64,000 bases of DNA from Isoetes taiwanensis (GCA_021234155.1 JAJEKV010000050.1:7153199-7217198), one strand, 5' to 3'. Numbered from the stretch's first letter, positions 1 through 11,611 are shown. The notes: generated by a model not told the origin, from the sequence alone. Program-made: numbers and translations.

Positions 1-1340
1 AGTCTTTGCTAACACGCAAAGATATACGTGCGGCTTGAAAGGCAGCAAGAGCTGAAAAACTCTTTAAAGATTTGGTGTATGGCTTAGGGAAGAAGACTTC
101 CATGTCCTAGGACAATATGGTGAATTGAATTCACCAAGGACGTTTTCAATGGATAGATAGATATATAGTTAGATAGTATCTATATGTCATGCCACATTGG
201 CAGCGCCCATGAGGACATATGACGGACCCCCAGAGAGTTGAACACAAGAGCTCTTAATAGGGGGGCCTATCTTAAGAGGTCTTTGGATGGTACGGTCCCC
301 TGGGATCTTCACATAATCCCTTGGAATATGTAAGTTTATTTACGGAACTTAATGACGTTTACCCACTAAAATAATAGTTGGAAAGACTTCGCCCCAACGC
401 GATCTAGATAGCCTAGAAGTGGGTGACTAGTCAACAATGGTTGGAGCCCATTGGAATGTACGGGAAAACAAGTCCAAAAGAGGGTAGACTACTGTCAATT
501 TGACAGGCGTGTAGCGCAGAGAACTACTCATAGCCATATAGGCGGTGAAGTTTGGCACAAAATGATACCAAGGTTTGTACCCGGGATTAATAAAGTGCTG
601 ACATTGTTGTGGGGGTTCTAACACAAGGACTCACTAGGTATTACAGAGCATGCGCCATGATCTGGGGGAAGTGATCCATAAAAGGAACACGGCCAATGAG
701 AAGGAATATTGAAGGGTGGTAGGATCAAAGAAATCAAACCGATGGTCTAGAGGGGTGCTGCATGGCAATCCCTAGTCGGTTGGACGACAAAGAGATCCTT
801 TCTCGGGAAAATGAGAACGAGTCAAGGTTTAGACATTAGGAAGAGACAACGTTAATTATAATTATGTCTATAAGGTACTACTCAACCCTTAATATATAAC
901 GTCGAATAAGGTCTAATATAAAGCATATGAATGTGGTATAGATTGAATCATGGCAAGGCCTGAAGAACTTTTGTTATTAAGGCATCTACCAAAGGAAGGA
1001 AAATATTTAAAGTTATCGGTCTACGAACGTCGATAACTGGACGTTATTATCGTTGCTTAAAGAATATGGAAGGTGAATAGTGGATTAGAATCCAACTTGG
1101 AAGTTTCTATCTTACTCCGAGGAATTCCCTTCCATCGCTCAACGTGAACGTTTGTCGATATGGTTGCAGGAGACATTCCGCATTAATGGTAAGACCCTTA
1201 GGGCATTCCTACCCCACCATGGTTGCACAAGTCCGGCGGAGTTGTTACTACCACAACGTGGGTTTAGGGAAGAGTGATGATAGACAGGAGTCTTTCTAGA
1301 GAAACAGTGATACTATTGGTTAAGTATAATACGAGAGTAT
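1..1340. other. Intergenic, no recognisable gene
   Basis: I see no credible coding region here; the ORFs are short and match nothing I recognise. The only structured piece is the SINE-like segment near 190-300, listed separately. The rest reads as old, degraded repeat or spacer DNA. Confidence 0.5.
187..300 (-). repeat. tRNA-derived SINE-like relic
   Basis: Read on the minus strand, this contains a Pol III B-box-like motif (GTTCAACTCTC, complement at about 232-243). About 70 bp around it resembles the segment at 12847-12960, sharing the ordered blocks CACATTGGC, CATATGACG, CCCCAGAGA and TTGAACA. Two dispersed copies with a B-box suggest a tRNA-derived SINE family rather than a tRNA gene, because no cloverleaf-quality acceptor stem is evident. 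The boundaries are approximate. Confidence 0.45.
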
Positions 1341-1359
1341 TATATCCACTAAAAGGAGG

Positions 1360-1425
1360 CTTACCTTGTTGGTAAAGCGTTTGGCTGGGTGCTGGGAGGT
1401 CAAGGGTTCAAGTCTTCCATGGTAC
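1360..1425 (+). repeat. tRNA-like SINE head, copy 1
   Basis: An A-box-like segment (TTGTTGGTAAAGCG, 1366-1379) is followed about 25 bp later by a B-box-like segment (GGTTCAAGTCT, 1405-1415), the spacing of a tRNA-derived Pol III promoter. The flanks do not form a convincing acceptor stem, so a SINE head or tRNA pseudogene is more likely than a working tRNA. A similar unit lies about 150 bp downstream. Confidence 0.5.
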
Positions 1426-1507
1426 ACTTTCATATAAAAGTTTCTATGCAGAGAAATACAGTACTATATATGTATAAGAAATACGTGAAACATACATATA
1501 TTCAAGA

Positions 1508-1580
1508 GAGCTTGGTGTGGTGGTAAGCAGCTAGACTTGGAGTTGAGAGGTCATGGGTTCAAATCTGGGTGAAGGCGCCA
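1508..1580 (+). repeat. tRNA-like SINE head, copy 2
   Basis: An A-box-like motif (GGTGTGGTGGTAAGCAGC, 1514-1531) and a B-box-like motif (GGTTCAAATCT, 1556-1566), preceded by AGGTCATGG, give the layout common in plant tRNA-derived SINEs. No obvious A tail follows. It differs from copy 1 in detail, so these may be two families or two diverged members. Confidence 0.5.
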
Positions 1581-1643
1581 AAGAATTAGTTATATAAAAA
1601 AATACGGAAATTTTTATACGGCGGAAATATGCGTTTTATACGG

Positions 1644-1712
1644 AGCGGCGCTGACCCGATTATACGCGCTTATCTCTGGATTCTGGGACGTCCAAACCCT
1701 GTCAGCGCCGCT
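1644..1712. repeat. 12-bp perfect inverted repeat
   Basis: AGCGGCGCTGAC (1644-1655) is repeated in inverted orientation as GTCAGCGCCGCT (1701-1712), with a 45-bp loop. The GC-rich arms stand out from the AT-rich surroundings. No gene is visible beside it; it could be the core of a small foldback element or a palindromic transposon end. Confidence 0.55.
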
Positions 1713-1719
1713 GTTGGGT

Positions 1720-2690
1720 TTGACCCCCTTGCTCGTCCCTCTGCTGCAAGTTAACGACCCTTTTAGAGTATTCCGAGTACGCCCGATCCATTGCAACAAA
1801 AAATCTCATCGATCCAACTATGTAGAAAAAATTATAGTGACTACAAAACTCGAGTTTCTAACTCTACCTTCTGACCTTAAGCACTTCACTAGAGAGCACT
1901 TCCTCCACAACTAGGTCATTGCTCCCACAACCAAGCTAAAGTTGGGACCTTCCAAGTTCAAAATAAACAAGGTTATATAATCGCAAAACCTACTTACATA
2001 ATTTGGTTTTCCAATGTAAACCATCTTCAAAAATCTGGTTTTCAACCTCTTCTCACGGCGAAGTACTAGACCATGTCTCAAGTACATCATCCCAGTTGAT
2101 ATCCTTCCGTAATCACGTGGAGCTTTATTCCAATAAGAAAGCAATGTGCTCTTAGCCATACAAAGAAATAAGAATGAGTGAATCTGAAGAAATGATGCCT
2201 TTGCAAGAATAGGTGCCCGCCAATGCCAAAGAGCAAATCGTTATACTTATATAACCCATTTTACTCCGCCTTCCATCTTCCGTGTCGCCCGCCAAATTTG
2301 ATGCATAAATTTGTATCTGCGCAGACGCTATGATGAGCGGACTTGATGCGGATCAACAAATTATGGACACCGGCCCGAGATGGGCCCAAGAATTGGGGCA
2401 AAACAAGGATGATTGGGAAAAAAAGGGTCTATCCATTATAATTATATAATTGCTATAAATAAAACTTATATTAGTCCCTTCTTTTAAAATGGAATATTCA
2501 AGGAATATTCCTGAAAACCATTCCTCAAGAATCGGTTTTCAGATGTAAACCTTGTCCAATAATTTGGTTTTCAGATGCAAACCAATAGCTAAATGTTGGT
2601 AGTCTGTGCAACCCAATCAACCCAATTGGGTTGCAATTTTGCTCCTTGGCTCCAACCTAGGAGAAAGTACTATCAACTAATGAGTTAGAC
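1720..2690. other. Spacer with short GGTTT...AAACC repeats
   Basis: No supported gene. The motif GGTTTTC-N(4-5)-TAAACC or close variants recurs near 2003, 2533 and 2571. In the minus orientation this stretch follows the primer-binding site at 2728-2740 and could be internal sequence of that LTR element, but no gag or pol similarity is visible. Confidence 0.35.
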
Positions 2691-2727
2691 TATGGCCAGT
2701 GCGACAATTTTGGTCCACCAAAATCAT

Positions 2728-2740
2728 GGCTCTGATACCA
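2728..2740 (-). promoter_or_regulatory. LTR-retrotransposon primer-binding site
   Basis: The plus strand reads GGCTCTGATACCA; on the minus strand this is TGGTATCAGAGCC, the usual plant primer-binding site complementary to the 3' end of initiator methionine tRNA. It lies one base from the edge of the LTR at 2742-4332. This fixes that LTR as a 5' LTR of a minus-strand element. Confidence 0.75.
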
Positions 2741-2741
2741 C

Positions 2742-4332
2742 TGTGACGCTCCCTGAACATATACGGTGCTCCGGACGTATACATACGGGGACTTCCCACT
2801 CTCATGGCAATCAACTCACCATGAGCAGGGCCCTCCGTCTAACTCGGACCATCTATAGAAAGATGCCCGGGTGAAGGACACGGAGGTGTCATTCGGCCCA
2901 CGCCTTCAATGGGACTCCTATGTCGCGGAAGCGTGAATACAAGGTTAGCATACAGCATAATCATATCATAAATAACCACCCCGAAGGGTGGCACATCCAT
3001 CCAATTTATGATAGCAAAGAAGATACATCTAATGCTAAGAAAGACACCCCAAACCCAAGGTTCTACCCAGCTCGGGACTCCCGGGAGGATCGACCGGCGG
3101 CTAGGTCTCGGGAGATCAGCGAGACAGTAATCTTGACATGGCGCTATCGGCATGGAACATCGGCTAGGGTTGTCCACTCCATCCGCCCCTCTTGTGCACA
3201 CTTTGCAGATGAGCTGAGTCAAGCTATGGCGTCATTGTAGCCTTCCGGAGACGCAATCCCAAGGCATCACCCTTCAGGACTACTCCGGGTTACATCTCCC
3301 CAGTCCGATGAGGCAGGTCAGGGAAGTATCCCTTCCCGTAGTCGCAGCGATTCCATGGGTGAGCTAGAGAATACGTCGCATCGGTGACCCCGCATCCGCA
3401 TTCGGACCTACTCCCCCCTATCTACACAAAGTACGTGGATGATCACACCACCGCACCCGGGGAGTGTCGGACCCATACCGCCCTAGTTCAATCGGGCCTG
3501 CCATTAGGCCTAGCAAACCGAAGGAGTCCTCGTAGCCTTTTATGCTCAAGCGAGACCCCACCCCACACTTCATCACCACGGCTCCTTGTCCGGTGCTTCA
3601 ATCATGCCATAGATTCCACGGCTTCGGTGGGATCTTTTGCACATGCCGCAATTATCGGGTACTACGGGAGCTACTAGGAGCATACTAATGACATAGGTTA
3701 CAGAGATCTCTACCCCCCTTAATCCCTGCTTTCTGGGAGAACTAACAGAGATACTACCAGAGATACATCCGTCCATCCATCACAGAGCATAATCAATAGT
3801 TGAGAACAGTTCTAACTATCAAACAAGGGTTAATCATCATCAGAGACAAGCAAAGAAGTCTGACAGAGGTGCTAGCCTACTACTAAGCTAACTATGTACT
3901 AACCGGAACCATAGCTAGCTCCACTATCCCCCTGGGTCGCCATCCTTCTGGCTGGAACAGGGTCGAACAGCATCTCAAGGTTGGGCAGCATCTCCTCCTC
4001 CATCTCCAATTGCCCCAAATCGAATTGGGGCAAATTGGGGTGCAATCCCCAATTTGGGTGTTCCAAATTGGAAACTCTACCTTGCCCAATCGATTTGGGC
4101 GGTGGCTTAATTTTAGGTTGGTTAATATTAGCTAATTTGGTATTTTAGCCCTTTTTAATATTAGGTTAAGCCCTAAATTCGAATTAGGGTTTTAGGTTAG
4201 GTTTCCACTTTAATAATGAATTATTAACATAGCTAACCTTAACTTATGAATAATTAATGTGCCATTAATTATTCATAATGACGTGTCATGTATTTATACT
4301 AAAAAAGGCGTATAAATATGTGGAACGTCACA
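2742..4332 (-). repeat. 5' LTR of a Ty3/gypsy-like element
   Basis: The segment begins TGTGACG and ends CGTCACA, the inverted ends of an LTR, and is flanked by a primer-binding site on its internal side. It is related to the LTR at 57199-58862. Both have the same ends and a shared internal block around GGGTTGTCCACTCCATCCGC (about 3169 here, about 57588 there), but they are otherwise well diverged. A TATA-like TATAAATA lies near the minus-strand start, around 4309-4320. No gag or pol follows the primer-binding site, so the element body appears deleted. No target-site duplication is visible. Confidence 0.7.
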
Positions 4333-4429
4333 TTTTGAATGGCCTAACAGCTTCCATCAACCCCAGAACCAAGCAAGTTGAAGCAATGCTACAGTAGCAC
4401 CTTCAGAAGAGGAAGAAGAGGATCGAGTC

Positions 4430-4846
4430 ATGTACATCGGACCAAGACGCAAGAATGAGCCTACGGGCAATATCACAGAAATTGCTAAAGGCACATTGAT
4501 TTCTCTACCGACTGAGGAGAATGAAAAAGGTCGACCTTTCTGGATAGCAAAGGTAATTGACACCATCAAAGAAGAAGGATTAGTGACTAAACTCAAAATT
4601 CACTGGTTTGCTATATGTTCAGTAAATGCTTTTGAGGAAAGGTATAAGTTAGAAATGAGAAGTCAAGGAAAGGGAAAGAAAGCCAAGAAAGTGGGTTGCA
4701 GGAATGCGCTAAACTTAGAGAAAGTTAGTATATTGTGCTATGACTTCAAATTGAAATCTGACTATTGTCTACGCCAGAGAACGATTATCAATTCACTTCT
4801 ATTTTTTGTTACAAATAATATTCTCTTAAAACAGGAGTTCTCTTAG
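4430..4846 (+). pseudogene. Hypothetical ORF, probably transposon-derived
   Basis: An open frame of 138 residues starts at an ATG just outside the LTR. The first ~110 residues are charged and globular-looking, with segments such as GRPFWIAKVIDTIKEEG and VTKLKIHWFAICSVNAFE, which vaguely suggest a small beta-rich chromatin-reader-like fold of the kind found in plant transposon ORFs. The last ~30 residues run into hydrophobic noise, so the true frame probably ends earlier or is broken. I do not recognise the family with confidence. It could be a captured exon fragment. Confidence 0.35.
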
Positions 4847-4899
4847 AAATATACTTCAAGGAAATTCTAATTGTTTGAAAACATGTCACTTTGACATGG

Positions 4900-5050
4900 T
4901 CAATTCTCTCTTCGCATAAAAATAATCTCCTTTTTTATTTTATTTTTTTTTGGGGTCTCCTTTTTTTTTTAAATGTCAATTTAGCCCCCATTTAAAAAAA
5001 AAAGTCTTTGAGGAACATTCTTTCTGCTCCTGTTTTGATGACTTGCTCCC
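4900..5050. repeat. Poly-T-rich junction
   Basis: Several T runs (about 4930-4970) and an A run near 4994-5003 lie between the hypothetical ORF and the copia relic. They resemble degraded retroposon tails, but no body can be assigned to them. Confidence 0.3.
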
Positions 5051-5059
5051 GTTTAATAT

Positions 5060-5726
5060 GCCAATAGTGTTTTGGTAGGTTGGTTGATATACTTGGCAAA
5101 TTGTACAAGGCCGGATGTGGCTTTTGCTGTTAATATGCTTAGTAGATATAACAACAATCCAGGTAAAGATCATTGGGTAGCAGCTAAGAGGGTTGTCAGA
5201 TATTTACAGGGAACAAAGCATGTTGGTTTTTATTATATTCAAAGGATTTAGAATTAAAAACTTTTTGTAATTCTGACTGGGCAGGTGATTTAGTTTGCAG
5301 AAAGTCAACGCCTGGATTTGTTATGATGTTTGCTGGAGCACCCGTCTTAATGGAAATGCAAGAAGCAAACTTCTATTGCCTTATCTATAACTGAGGCCGA
5401 ATATGCGGCAGCTACTTTGGCTGCAAAAGAAATGGTTTGGTGCAAAAGATTATTAGAATAACTTGGTATAGCCATAGATCATCCGCTTGTTCTTAATTCT
5501 GATAACTCTAGTTGCATTGCTATGTGCAAAAATTCGGTCTTGTATGAGAGGTCTAAGTATATTGAAATTCATATGCATTATATGAGGAATGTTGTGAACA
5601 TAAATCTCATACAAGTTGAACTATGTTAGCACAGAGAACTAGCTCGCAGATCTTTTAACAAAAGCTCTCCCAGAACAAAAGATTGATGTAGTTAAAGAAA
5701 TGGTTAAGCTGTACAGGATATGATAT
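5060..5726 (+). pseudogene. Ty1/copia pol 3' end (RT tail and RNase H), broken
   Basis: Conceptual translation gives the copia signature GWLIYLANCTRPDVAFAVNM, then a conserved stretch ending in VVRYLQGTKHVG. After a frame change come SDWAGD and KSTPGF, then after another ALSITEAEYAAAT, AAKEMVWCKRLL and YERSKYIEIHMHY. These are the end of the reverse transcriptase and the RNase H domain in family order. In-frame stops and at least two frameshifts show it is dead. The upstream part of pol is missing. A purine tract and apparent LTR start follow directly. Confidence 0.85.
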
Positions 5727-5793
5727 GAAAGGGGGATGATGATATTCATATCATGTTGTACATTCTGTGTTCATATATTAGAAGTAACTTTGG
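5727..5793 (+). repeat. Copia polypurine tract and start of 3' LTR
   Basis: A purine run GAAAGGGGGA (5727-5736) immediately precedes TGATGATATTC, the expected layout of a polypurine tract followed by a 3' LTR beginning with TG. The LTR's right end cannot be placed because sequence of a different element (gypsy relic, minus strand) begins within a few hundred bases. Confidence 0.5.
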
Positions 5794-6720
5794 TCATATA
5801 TTTGCATGTGGTCTTTTAAAATTGGATTGTACATGGATTTTTTTAAAATAAAAAGCTGAGAGCAGGCATTTTGGATTTGCTCGAAGAAGGAATCCAACAG
5901 ATTTGATTGTGAGCCAATTCCAATTCAAATTATCTTGCACTATTCTGTGTAGCCATTTGTTGAAGCCGTGAATCAATCTCAAGTCATATTTGTCAGTTTC
6001 AAATTCAAACTCCATCACCTTCCACAAATGATCCATGTGCTTTGCCTCAGTTCTGCGACAAACGGTTGTAGGTGCATTAGTAAGCTCGACAGGCATAACT
6101 AAAAATTCATAATGTTTTAGAAATGTGTGGTCGAACTTGATGACAACCAGGCTTTAGATCTATCTTACTGAAGATGATGGCGCCCTTCAACTGATCCAAC
6201 AAATCATCCGCTCGGGGAACAAGGTATTTACTCTTTATTATAAATTTATTGAGGGTCTTGTAACCAATAAACAAAAAGAACCATCTTTTTTTGTAAACCA
6301 CGAGAACAACTACTTTCTCGGATCAAACCACGATCTATTAAAACTTCATCAAACATAACTGGTGAGATTCTATAAGAATGTTTTACTATTGGGCAAAATA
6401 GCTTCGTAACTTCCGGATAGGGATGTTTCGTTCTGGAATCAAATCAATGCGATGATTTTCTGCTCTATCTGGCGGTATCTCCATAATATCATCCTTAAAT
6501 AAGGCCTCATACTTATTAAGAAATTGAAATGAGCACGATCCAATTCATTAGTAATAGTAACACATTAGTAATAGTAACAATGATATCTTGCTCATGAGGA
6601 AAAATATACACATGATAAACTCCTGTGGGCTCATTTGTGGTGGAGACCTTAACCTTTGTTGTTGCTACCTTTGCCTTGGTGCACTTCAAGCAACATCATC
6701 CTTCTCCATATCAAATGCGG
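5794..6720 (-). pseudogene. Ty3/gypsy protease-RT region, decayed
   Basis: On the minus strand, peptides typical of gypsy reverse transcriptase appear in order. First is the linker before RT (EALFKDDIMEIPPDRAENH, then IDLIPERN, about 6410-6520). Then come [20 protein letters not shown] and HQVR (about 6125-6230), and MPVELTNAPTT (about 6065-6096, matching the family's MPFGLTNAP block). The frames are broken repeatedly and the fragment ends after this block. Sequence below about 6060 no longer resembles gypsy and may be copia LTR. It is an independent, older copy from the element at 59-64 kb. Confidence 0.7.
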
Positions 6721-9500
6721 CAGAGTACGAGCATGTTGGATGTTTGAAGTTGTAACGGTCCTAGTCGCTTGATGGGCCAGTATACGTACTCATGTACGTA
6801 GATACATGTTTGACATGCATGCAAGATAATGCATGTAAGTATAAGCTTTATAAATTAGAGAGGCAAATTGAGAAAAGAATTTAGAAGCTTTTTGGAGACG
6901 TGGAGTAGAGACCGTGCTTTTTGGAGTAGAGACCGTGCTTTTTTGGAGTAGAGACCGTGCTTTTTGGAGGATTGTCGAAGCAAGCAGGGACGCTGGAGCT
7001 TGAAGACTGCATCAAATTTTCTCTAAGAGGTGGGGTTTTGAATTCTGATTTTATGGATCCAATTGAGCTGCATAGGTTGCCCGGATCAGATTTGTGTAGG
7101 CTTTTGTAAAATGTTCTTGGCTATGTCTTATGTTTGAGAAGCCGTTGCATAATCATGATGGTTTGCAATCGGATGGCTGTACTTAGATTAGCATGTCGAC
7201 AAGGATGGAATACCAGTGGTGGAATCAATCTTGGGTTTTTGTTGCCGTTGTGTTATAGCTTTGAATCATTTCAAGTAAGGCTTGTTGAGTCTGTGGGTAA
7301 TTGCCAGCAGAATGTTAAAGTGGTATGGATTGAACTAATCAAGATTACTGCTTAAAATCTAAGACGGTTGTGCAGTAAGCTAACTGGAAGAGCAGAAAGA
7401 GGAAAAATCATGGAATCTACAGAAAAAGGCCGATTTTGCCCTTGGAGTGGTCGTTTTGAAGATTAAAGGGCTCTTTGGGCATGCAAGGGTCAATTTGCCC
7501 TGGGAATGAAAGAATCAGAGACGGTTGCACCGGTTTTTGGAGCTATCAGACTGGACTCAGATCCATAATGAAGAAGGTCGAAATTGCTTGGAGAGGGCCG
7601 ATTTGGGTCTGAGAAGTGTCGATTCAGCATGTAGAACTCTAGAAAGGCAGAATCGAACTGAAAAAAGGGCTCCACCGTTGGTTATTTTCGTTGGTTTTTC
7701 TTGTCTGCTTTGTTACTTTCTTTCTGTTATGTTGTCTATTTGTTAACAAAGGTATTTAATGCTAAATAAATATACAAGGAGCTTATAAGTGAAACAAGGA
7801 AGTATAAGGTGCTGGGATCCAGCGCAGACCATACGCCGAATAAGCCCAGGCGAGCTGCAAGTGAGTTGGGAAAATACAAGGGTCGGAAATATGTAAGAAC
7901 TTGCTTTATTGTGAATAATGGAACTTCGTAATAAGAAATGATAATATCTAAGCTTAATAATCACAAGACTAATAACTGAGATAATTTTGGCGCCTGAAGA
8001 TGGGGCCTAGTGTAAGGAATCATTTGGCAGGTGGTATCAGCGGTTACGATCATGAGATCTTATGGACTTTTAAGTTGGAAGTGCGGAATTCTTGTGCTTT
8101 ACATTAATTGTGCCAATTAAATTAGTAGCTAAGGAAGTTGGTTTTTTAATATGGAATATTAAAAACCTTAGCTAACAATTGTTAAAAGATAAATAAAAGG
8201 ATGGAACATGAGAAGTTGGGCATCGAGAGCTATATGAGGCCTATGGAGTGTCCAGATGAGGCTATGGAGTGGAAGCTAATGGATTATCCTCGCGGGAGAA
8301 TGATTCTAAGGTAAGTTTTGCATTGTGTGAAATGTTACTTTTCCTTGTTCAATGAAGTACATAGGTGTGGGAGCTACATCAATGATAGATAGGCTAGTGA
8401 CTTCCTCGACGTGTTTGGATCGAGAATTTTGCTACTTCAACATGGGCAAAGTTGTATGGGCAACCCTCGGCAAAGGCTAAGAATATGATCTAGGCAAATT
8501 TATTGTAAATTCTCTATTAACCCACATGTCATGGTCTTTGCATTGTTGTCTTGATATTATGTATGTACTTGGAACCTCCTGGGTCGGACTTCTAGGTTCT
8601 TGGTGGCCTAGGGTTGTTCCTCGCATGCTCATGTTCATCCGTGATTCTCTCGGGTTCTTGTGCTCCGCGGACACCGGGCGTTAGTTCTCCCCGGCGGGAT
8701 TGCTACGTCGATCAACTCTTGTGAAACCCCATGGTAAGAGGTCCTCCGTGTCGACGTGGGTCAGAGGGTATCTTGATACGAGGTTCACCCCACCACCGCT
8801 GGGGGCTTGGAATGTAAGTCGGCTTGGCAACATGCGCTAACGGGGAGGGGTATGTATCTTTGGCCGAGCTACCCATTGTCCCGGAGTTTGTTTATGATGG
8901 TTTGGTACTCACGGTTATGTTCTTTGCTCTTTATGTTCATCATATTTTCTTAATTGTCATAGTCTAGCGTTGCACCATAGGTTCTTGTGTCCTTGGGTCG
9001 TTTATGTTGGTTATTCAAGACTTTCAAGATGTTTTATGCATGCAGAGGCAGCTTTGGGATCCCCACTTAGTCACAAGGACTAACCCCTTTGAGTGCATGC
9101 AGTGATTGAGCAAGGTGATGCTTTCGGGCGATGAGCGACAATACTTGCTTTCGGGATCGTGGCTGACTTTGGAGTTTTCTAGAAGATGAATCTTAGCTTT
9201 GATTTTTGAATAAATCTATATGGGTGTATTTCTTTTGAGCTATATTACAATGGTTGGATATTAGTTATATATATAATGAGAATCATTTCAATTATTATTG
9301 GAAGATTAAATTCTTCACCAACATAGTTGATTTAAGTTTTCATAACAACATAGATCTAGCCTTAAGTAGACAAGATCCTGAGTTGCCAAGAGGGTCAACT
9401 CGGCAGGCTCGTCACAGAAGTCGACATAACTTCAGAACTTGCGAGTATCGATACTTGAGAGCACTAATGAGATGGGTCTTTATCTCCCTTTTAGTTAATC
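6721..9500. other. Gene-free repeat-derived spacer, possible LTR
   Basis: No convincing coding region. A segment at 8033-8044 (TGGTATCAGCGG) resembles an initiator-Met primer-binding site, and 6750-8030 has an LTR-like character with a TATA-like TATAAATTAG near 6849. I could not define matching ends, however. The GC-richer part at 8600-8900 also looks like LTR or transposon noncoding sequence. I assign no function. Confidence 0.35.
6891..6970 (+). repeat. 21-22 bp tandem repeat, three copies
   Basis: GGAGTAGAGACCGTGCTTTT starts at 6902, 6923 and 6945 with almost no change, after a partial unit at 6891. It sits about 45 bp downstream of a TATA-like sequence, in a possible LTR. Such short repeats are common in LTR U3/R regions. 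Confidence 0.7.
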
Positions 9501-9510
9501 ATTTGATATA

Positions 9511-9878
9511 ACAAGAAATTTATCGCGGCGGCCAAAGTAAGAAGCAACATACACAAAGTAATTGCCTTTCCAAACCTATGAAACTGACCTATTATTAACG
9601 ATCAAGCATTTATTTTTTAAGCAACATGGACCTTAAGGAAATAAAGGGCATTTTGTTTAAATAGGGCTAAATAAAGGTGAACTCCTTTATACCTACAAGA
9701 AATTTATCGCGGCGGCCAAGGCCGCCGCGAACATTTCTCTTCATTCATCTTGTCAACATGTTTAAAAACATGCATGATTTAAACTTGCAATTTCAGAAGT
9801 AATCTGTGATTAAGAAGCAACATACACAAAGTAATTGCCTTTCCAAACCTATGAAACTGACCTATTATTAACGATCAA
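9511..9878. repeat. Nested direct repeats with GC-rich transposon-end hairpin
   Basis: A 25-bp segment starting ACAAGAAATTTATCGCGGCG occurs at 9511-9535 and 9695-9719. A 68-bp block occurs at 9538-9605 and again, apparently identical, at 9811-9878. The second 25-bp copy continues into a near-perfect palindrome at 9707-9730 (11-bp arms TCGCGGCGGCC, 2-bp centre). CTACAAGAAATTT followed by a GCGGCGGCC hairpin resembles the subterminal region of plant CACTA transposons, so this may be the end of a non-autonomous CACTA-like element that has been partly duplicated. Confidence 0.55.
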
Positions 9879-10221
9879 TATATCTATTAATGCAATTTGT
9901 GAAATACACTAGAATTAGAGATATCTTTGTCTCCCCATGAGTAGACTGGTATTATAAATGGTTCGTAGATAGTATTTGATATGATGGATTTCTAACTTCT
10001 TCATGCATATGTGATGTTATATTAATATGGTTTTTAGGGCCGTAAACTATTAATATGGTATTTAGGGCGTTAAACTAGCAAGGCGTTAAACTAGCAAGGC
10101 TAGTGCTGCACTAAATTTAAATGTGTCAAACGTAATGGTTCCTCAATGTCTTATGGACCGCTACATTTTGTTGTTTAAAGCCGCAAACATTTCCCTTTCC
10201 TTTTTGCAGAGCCCTTGTTGA

Positions 10222-10520
10222 AAAATGTTACTTTCTTGATTACATGATATATACAATATCTTCAAGCTCAATGAATGTCATGGACCACACAATTAACTTC
10301 ATATTCAACATAAAAACGTGAGAGGCAAATATGATCTTCCTCATCCACCCATCAATTTACATCTTCCGAGAAAATGTTACTTTCTTGATATACATGATAT
10401 ACAATATCTTCAAGCTCAATGAATTTCATGGACCACACAATTAACTTCATATTCAACATAAAAACGTGAGAAGCAAATATGATCTTCCTCATCTCCCCAT
10501 CAATTTACATCTCCCGAGAA
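10222..10520. repeat. Tandem duplication, about 149 bp, two copies
   Basis: The sequence beginning AAAATGTTACTTTCTTGAT at 10222 starts again at 10371, and both copies run through ATCTTCAAGCTCAATGAAT, GGACCACACAATTAACTTC and ATCAATTTACATCT with few differences. No gene is recognised in it. The high identity suggests a fairly recent duplication. Confidence 0.8.
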
Positions 10521-11490
10521 AATTTTTATGTAAGATCTTATTCCATCATCCATCAATAGAAGATCTTGTACTTGCAATCGATATAATCAACGAACTACAT
10601 TTCAAAGCCCGAAATCCTCAAGACCAAAGGCTTTGGAAAGATATCACATTTCCTACATATAGATCATGGCAAATCTTTGCGGTGCCACTCTAAAACAACC
10701 AAGGAAAAAACAACAAAATGCATAATTCTACCTTGAAATCAATTGTCTCGCATGATCATGGTCTCAAATAGAAGTCATGAAACCCTTGAGGAAAAGAAAT
10801 TACCTATTGTGTCTTGATATAGCTCTAGATTAACATGGACATGCTCGAAAAATATAAGTCTTATTAAATGTTTTCCTTTCCTATGCCTTTCCTCTTAATG
10901 CCCATCTTCGCACAAAAGAGTCGGCTTGATTTTCATTATTTCCGGCCGAGGCTAATCGAAACTTTATTTTTCCTCGCTTGACTTTCACTATTTCCAACCA
11001 GCTAATCGTAATTTTATTTCTCTATGTGAAAGAATGTAATCCAGGGGCCATTTCCACAACCTGTTCTTACCATTACCACACTATTAATTATTCAGGGGAT
11101 GTTGTGCCACGGTTTATATCTAAAAAGAAGGAAAGCTTACTCTTATGTAGCATATCGTAAAAACAAAGGCTATGCATGCCACTATACTCCCGCAGTTCAT
11201 TAAAGCCATCCGGAGTGAAGCACGCACCAAAGACATCTCCTAAGATGAAACACGTAACAAAATACAAATGCTCGGCTTAAATTTAACCGCAAGTCTACTT
11301 TTCTTAAAGCTCACGTGAAGTAAGAATTTTCTTCAAGACCACGATCTTTGCAACCTCGGGGCTATCACGAAAAGGAACTTGCATCTATTTAAATCCTCAA
11401 TCTACGTAAAATCGAAGGAATACATATCAAACAAAAATGTAGAAACCATACCGTGAAGGAATTGATAGAATTGAACATCCTCAGATCTCA
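10521..11490. other. Spacer without recognised features
   Basis: Short ORFs only, none with recognisable domain motifs. It lies between the 149-bp duplication and the peptide-repeat region. Confidence 0.4.
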
Positions 11491-11611
11491 TTGCTAACAC
11501 TCGCCACCGAGAAAAAGAAAGGGGCCGAAAACTCTAATTTGTATTGGGCGGATGATATGGATGTTATGCTTCATGATTTAAAAAATAACATCACTCATTT
11601 CATTCAACAAT

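Noticed and set aside
1360-1580. Functional tRNA genes
   Set aside because: A- and B-box-like motifs are present but no convincing acceptor or anticodon stems could be formed, so a SINE or pseudogene is the better reading.
2839-3240. Overlapping ORFs of 127 (minus) and 106 (plus) codons
   Set aside because: They lie inside the LTR and have no recognisable protein motif; LTRs of this family are noncoding.
8033-8044. Primer-binding site defining a complete LTR element at 6.7-8.0 kb
   Set aside because: The match to the initiator-Met site breaks after TGGTATCAG, and no matching LTR ends or gag sequence could be found, so it is mentioned only as a possibility.
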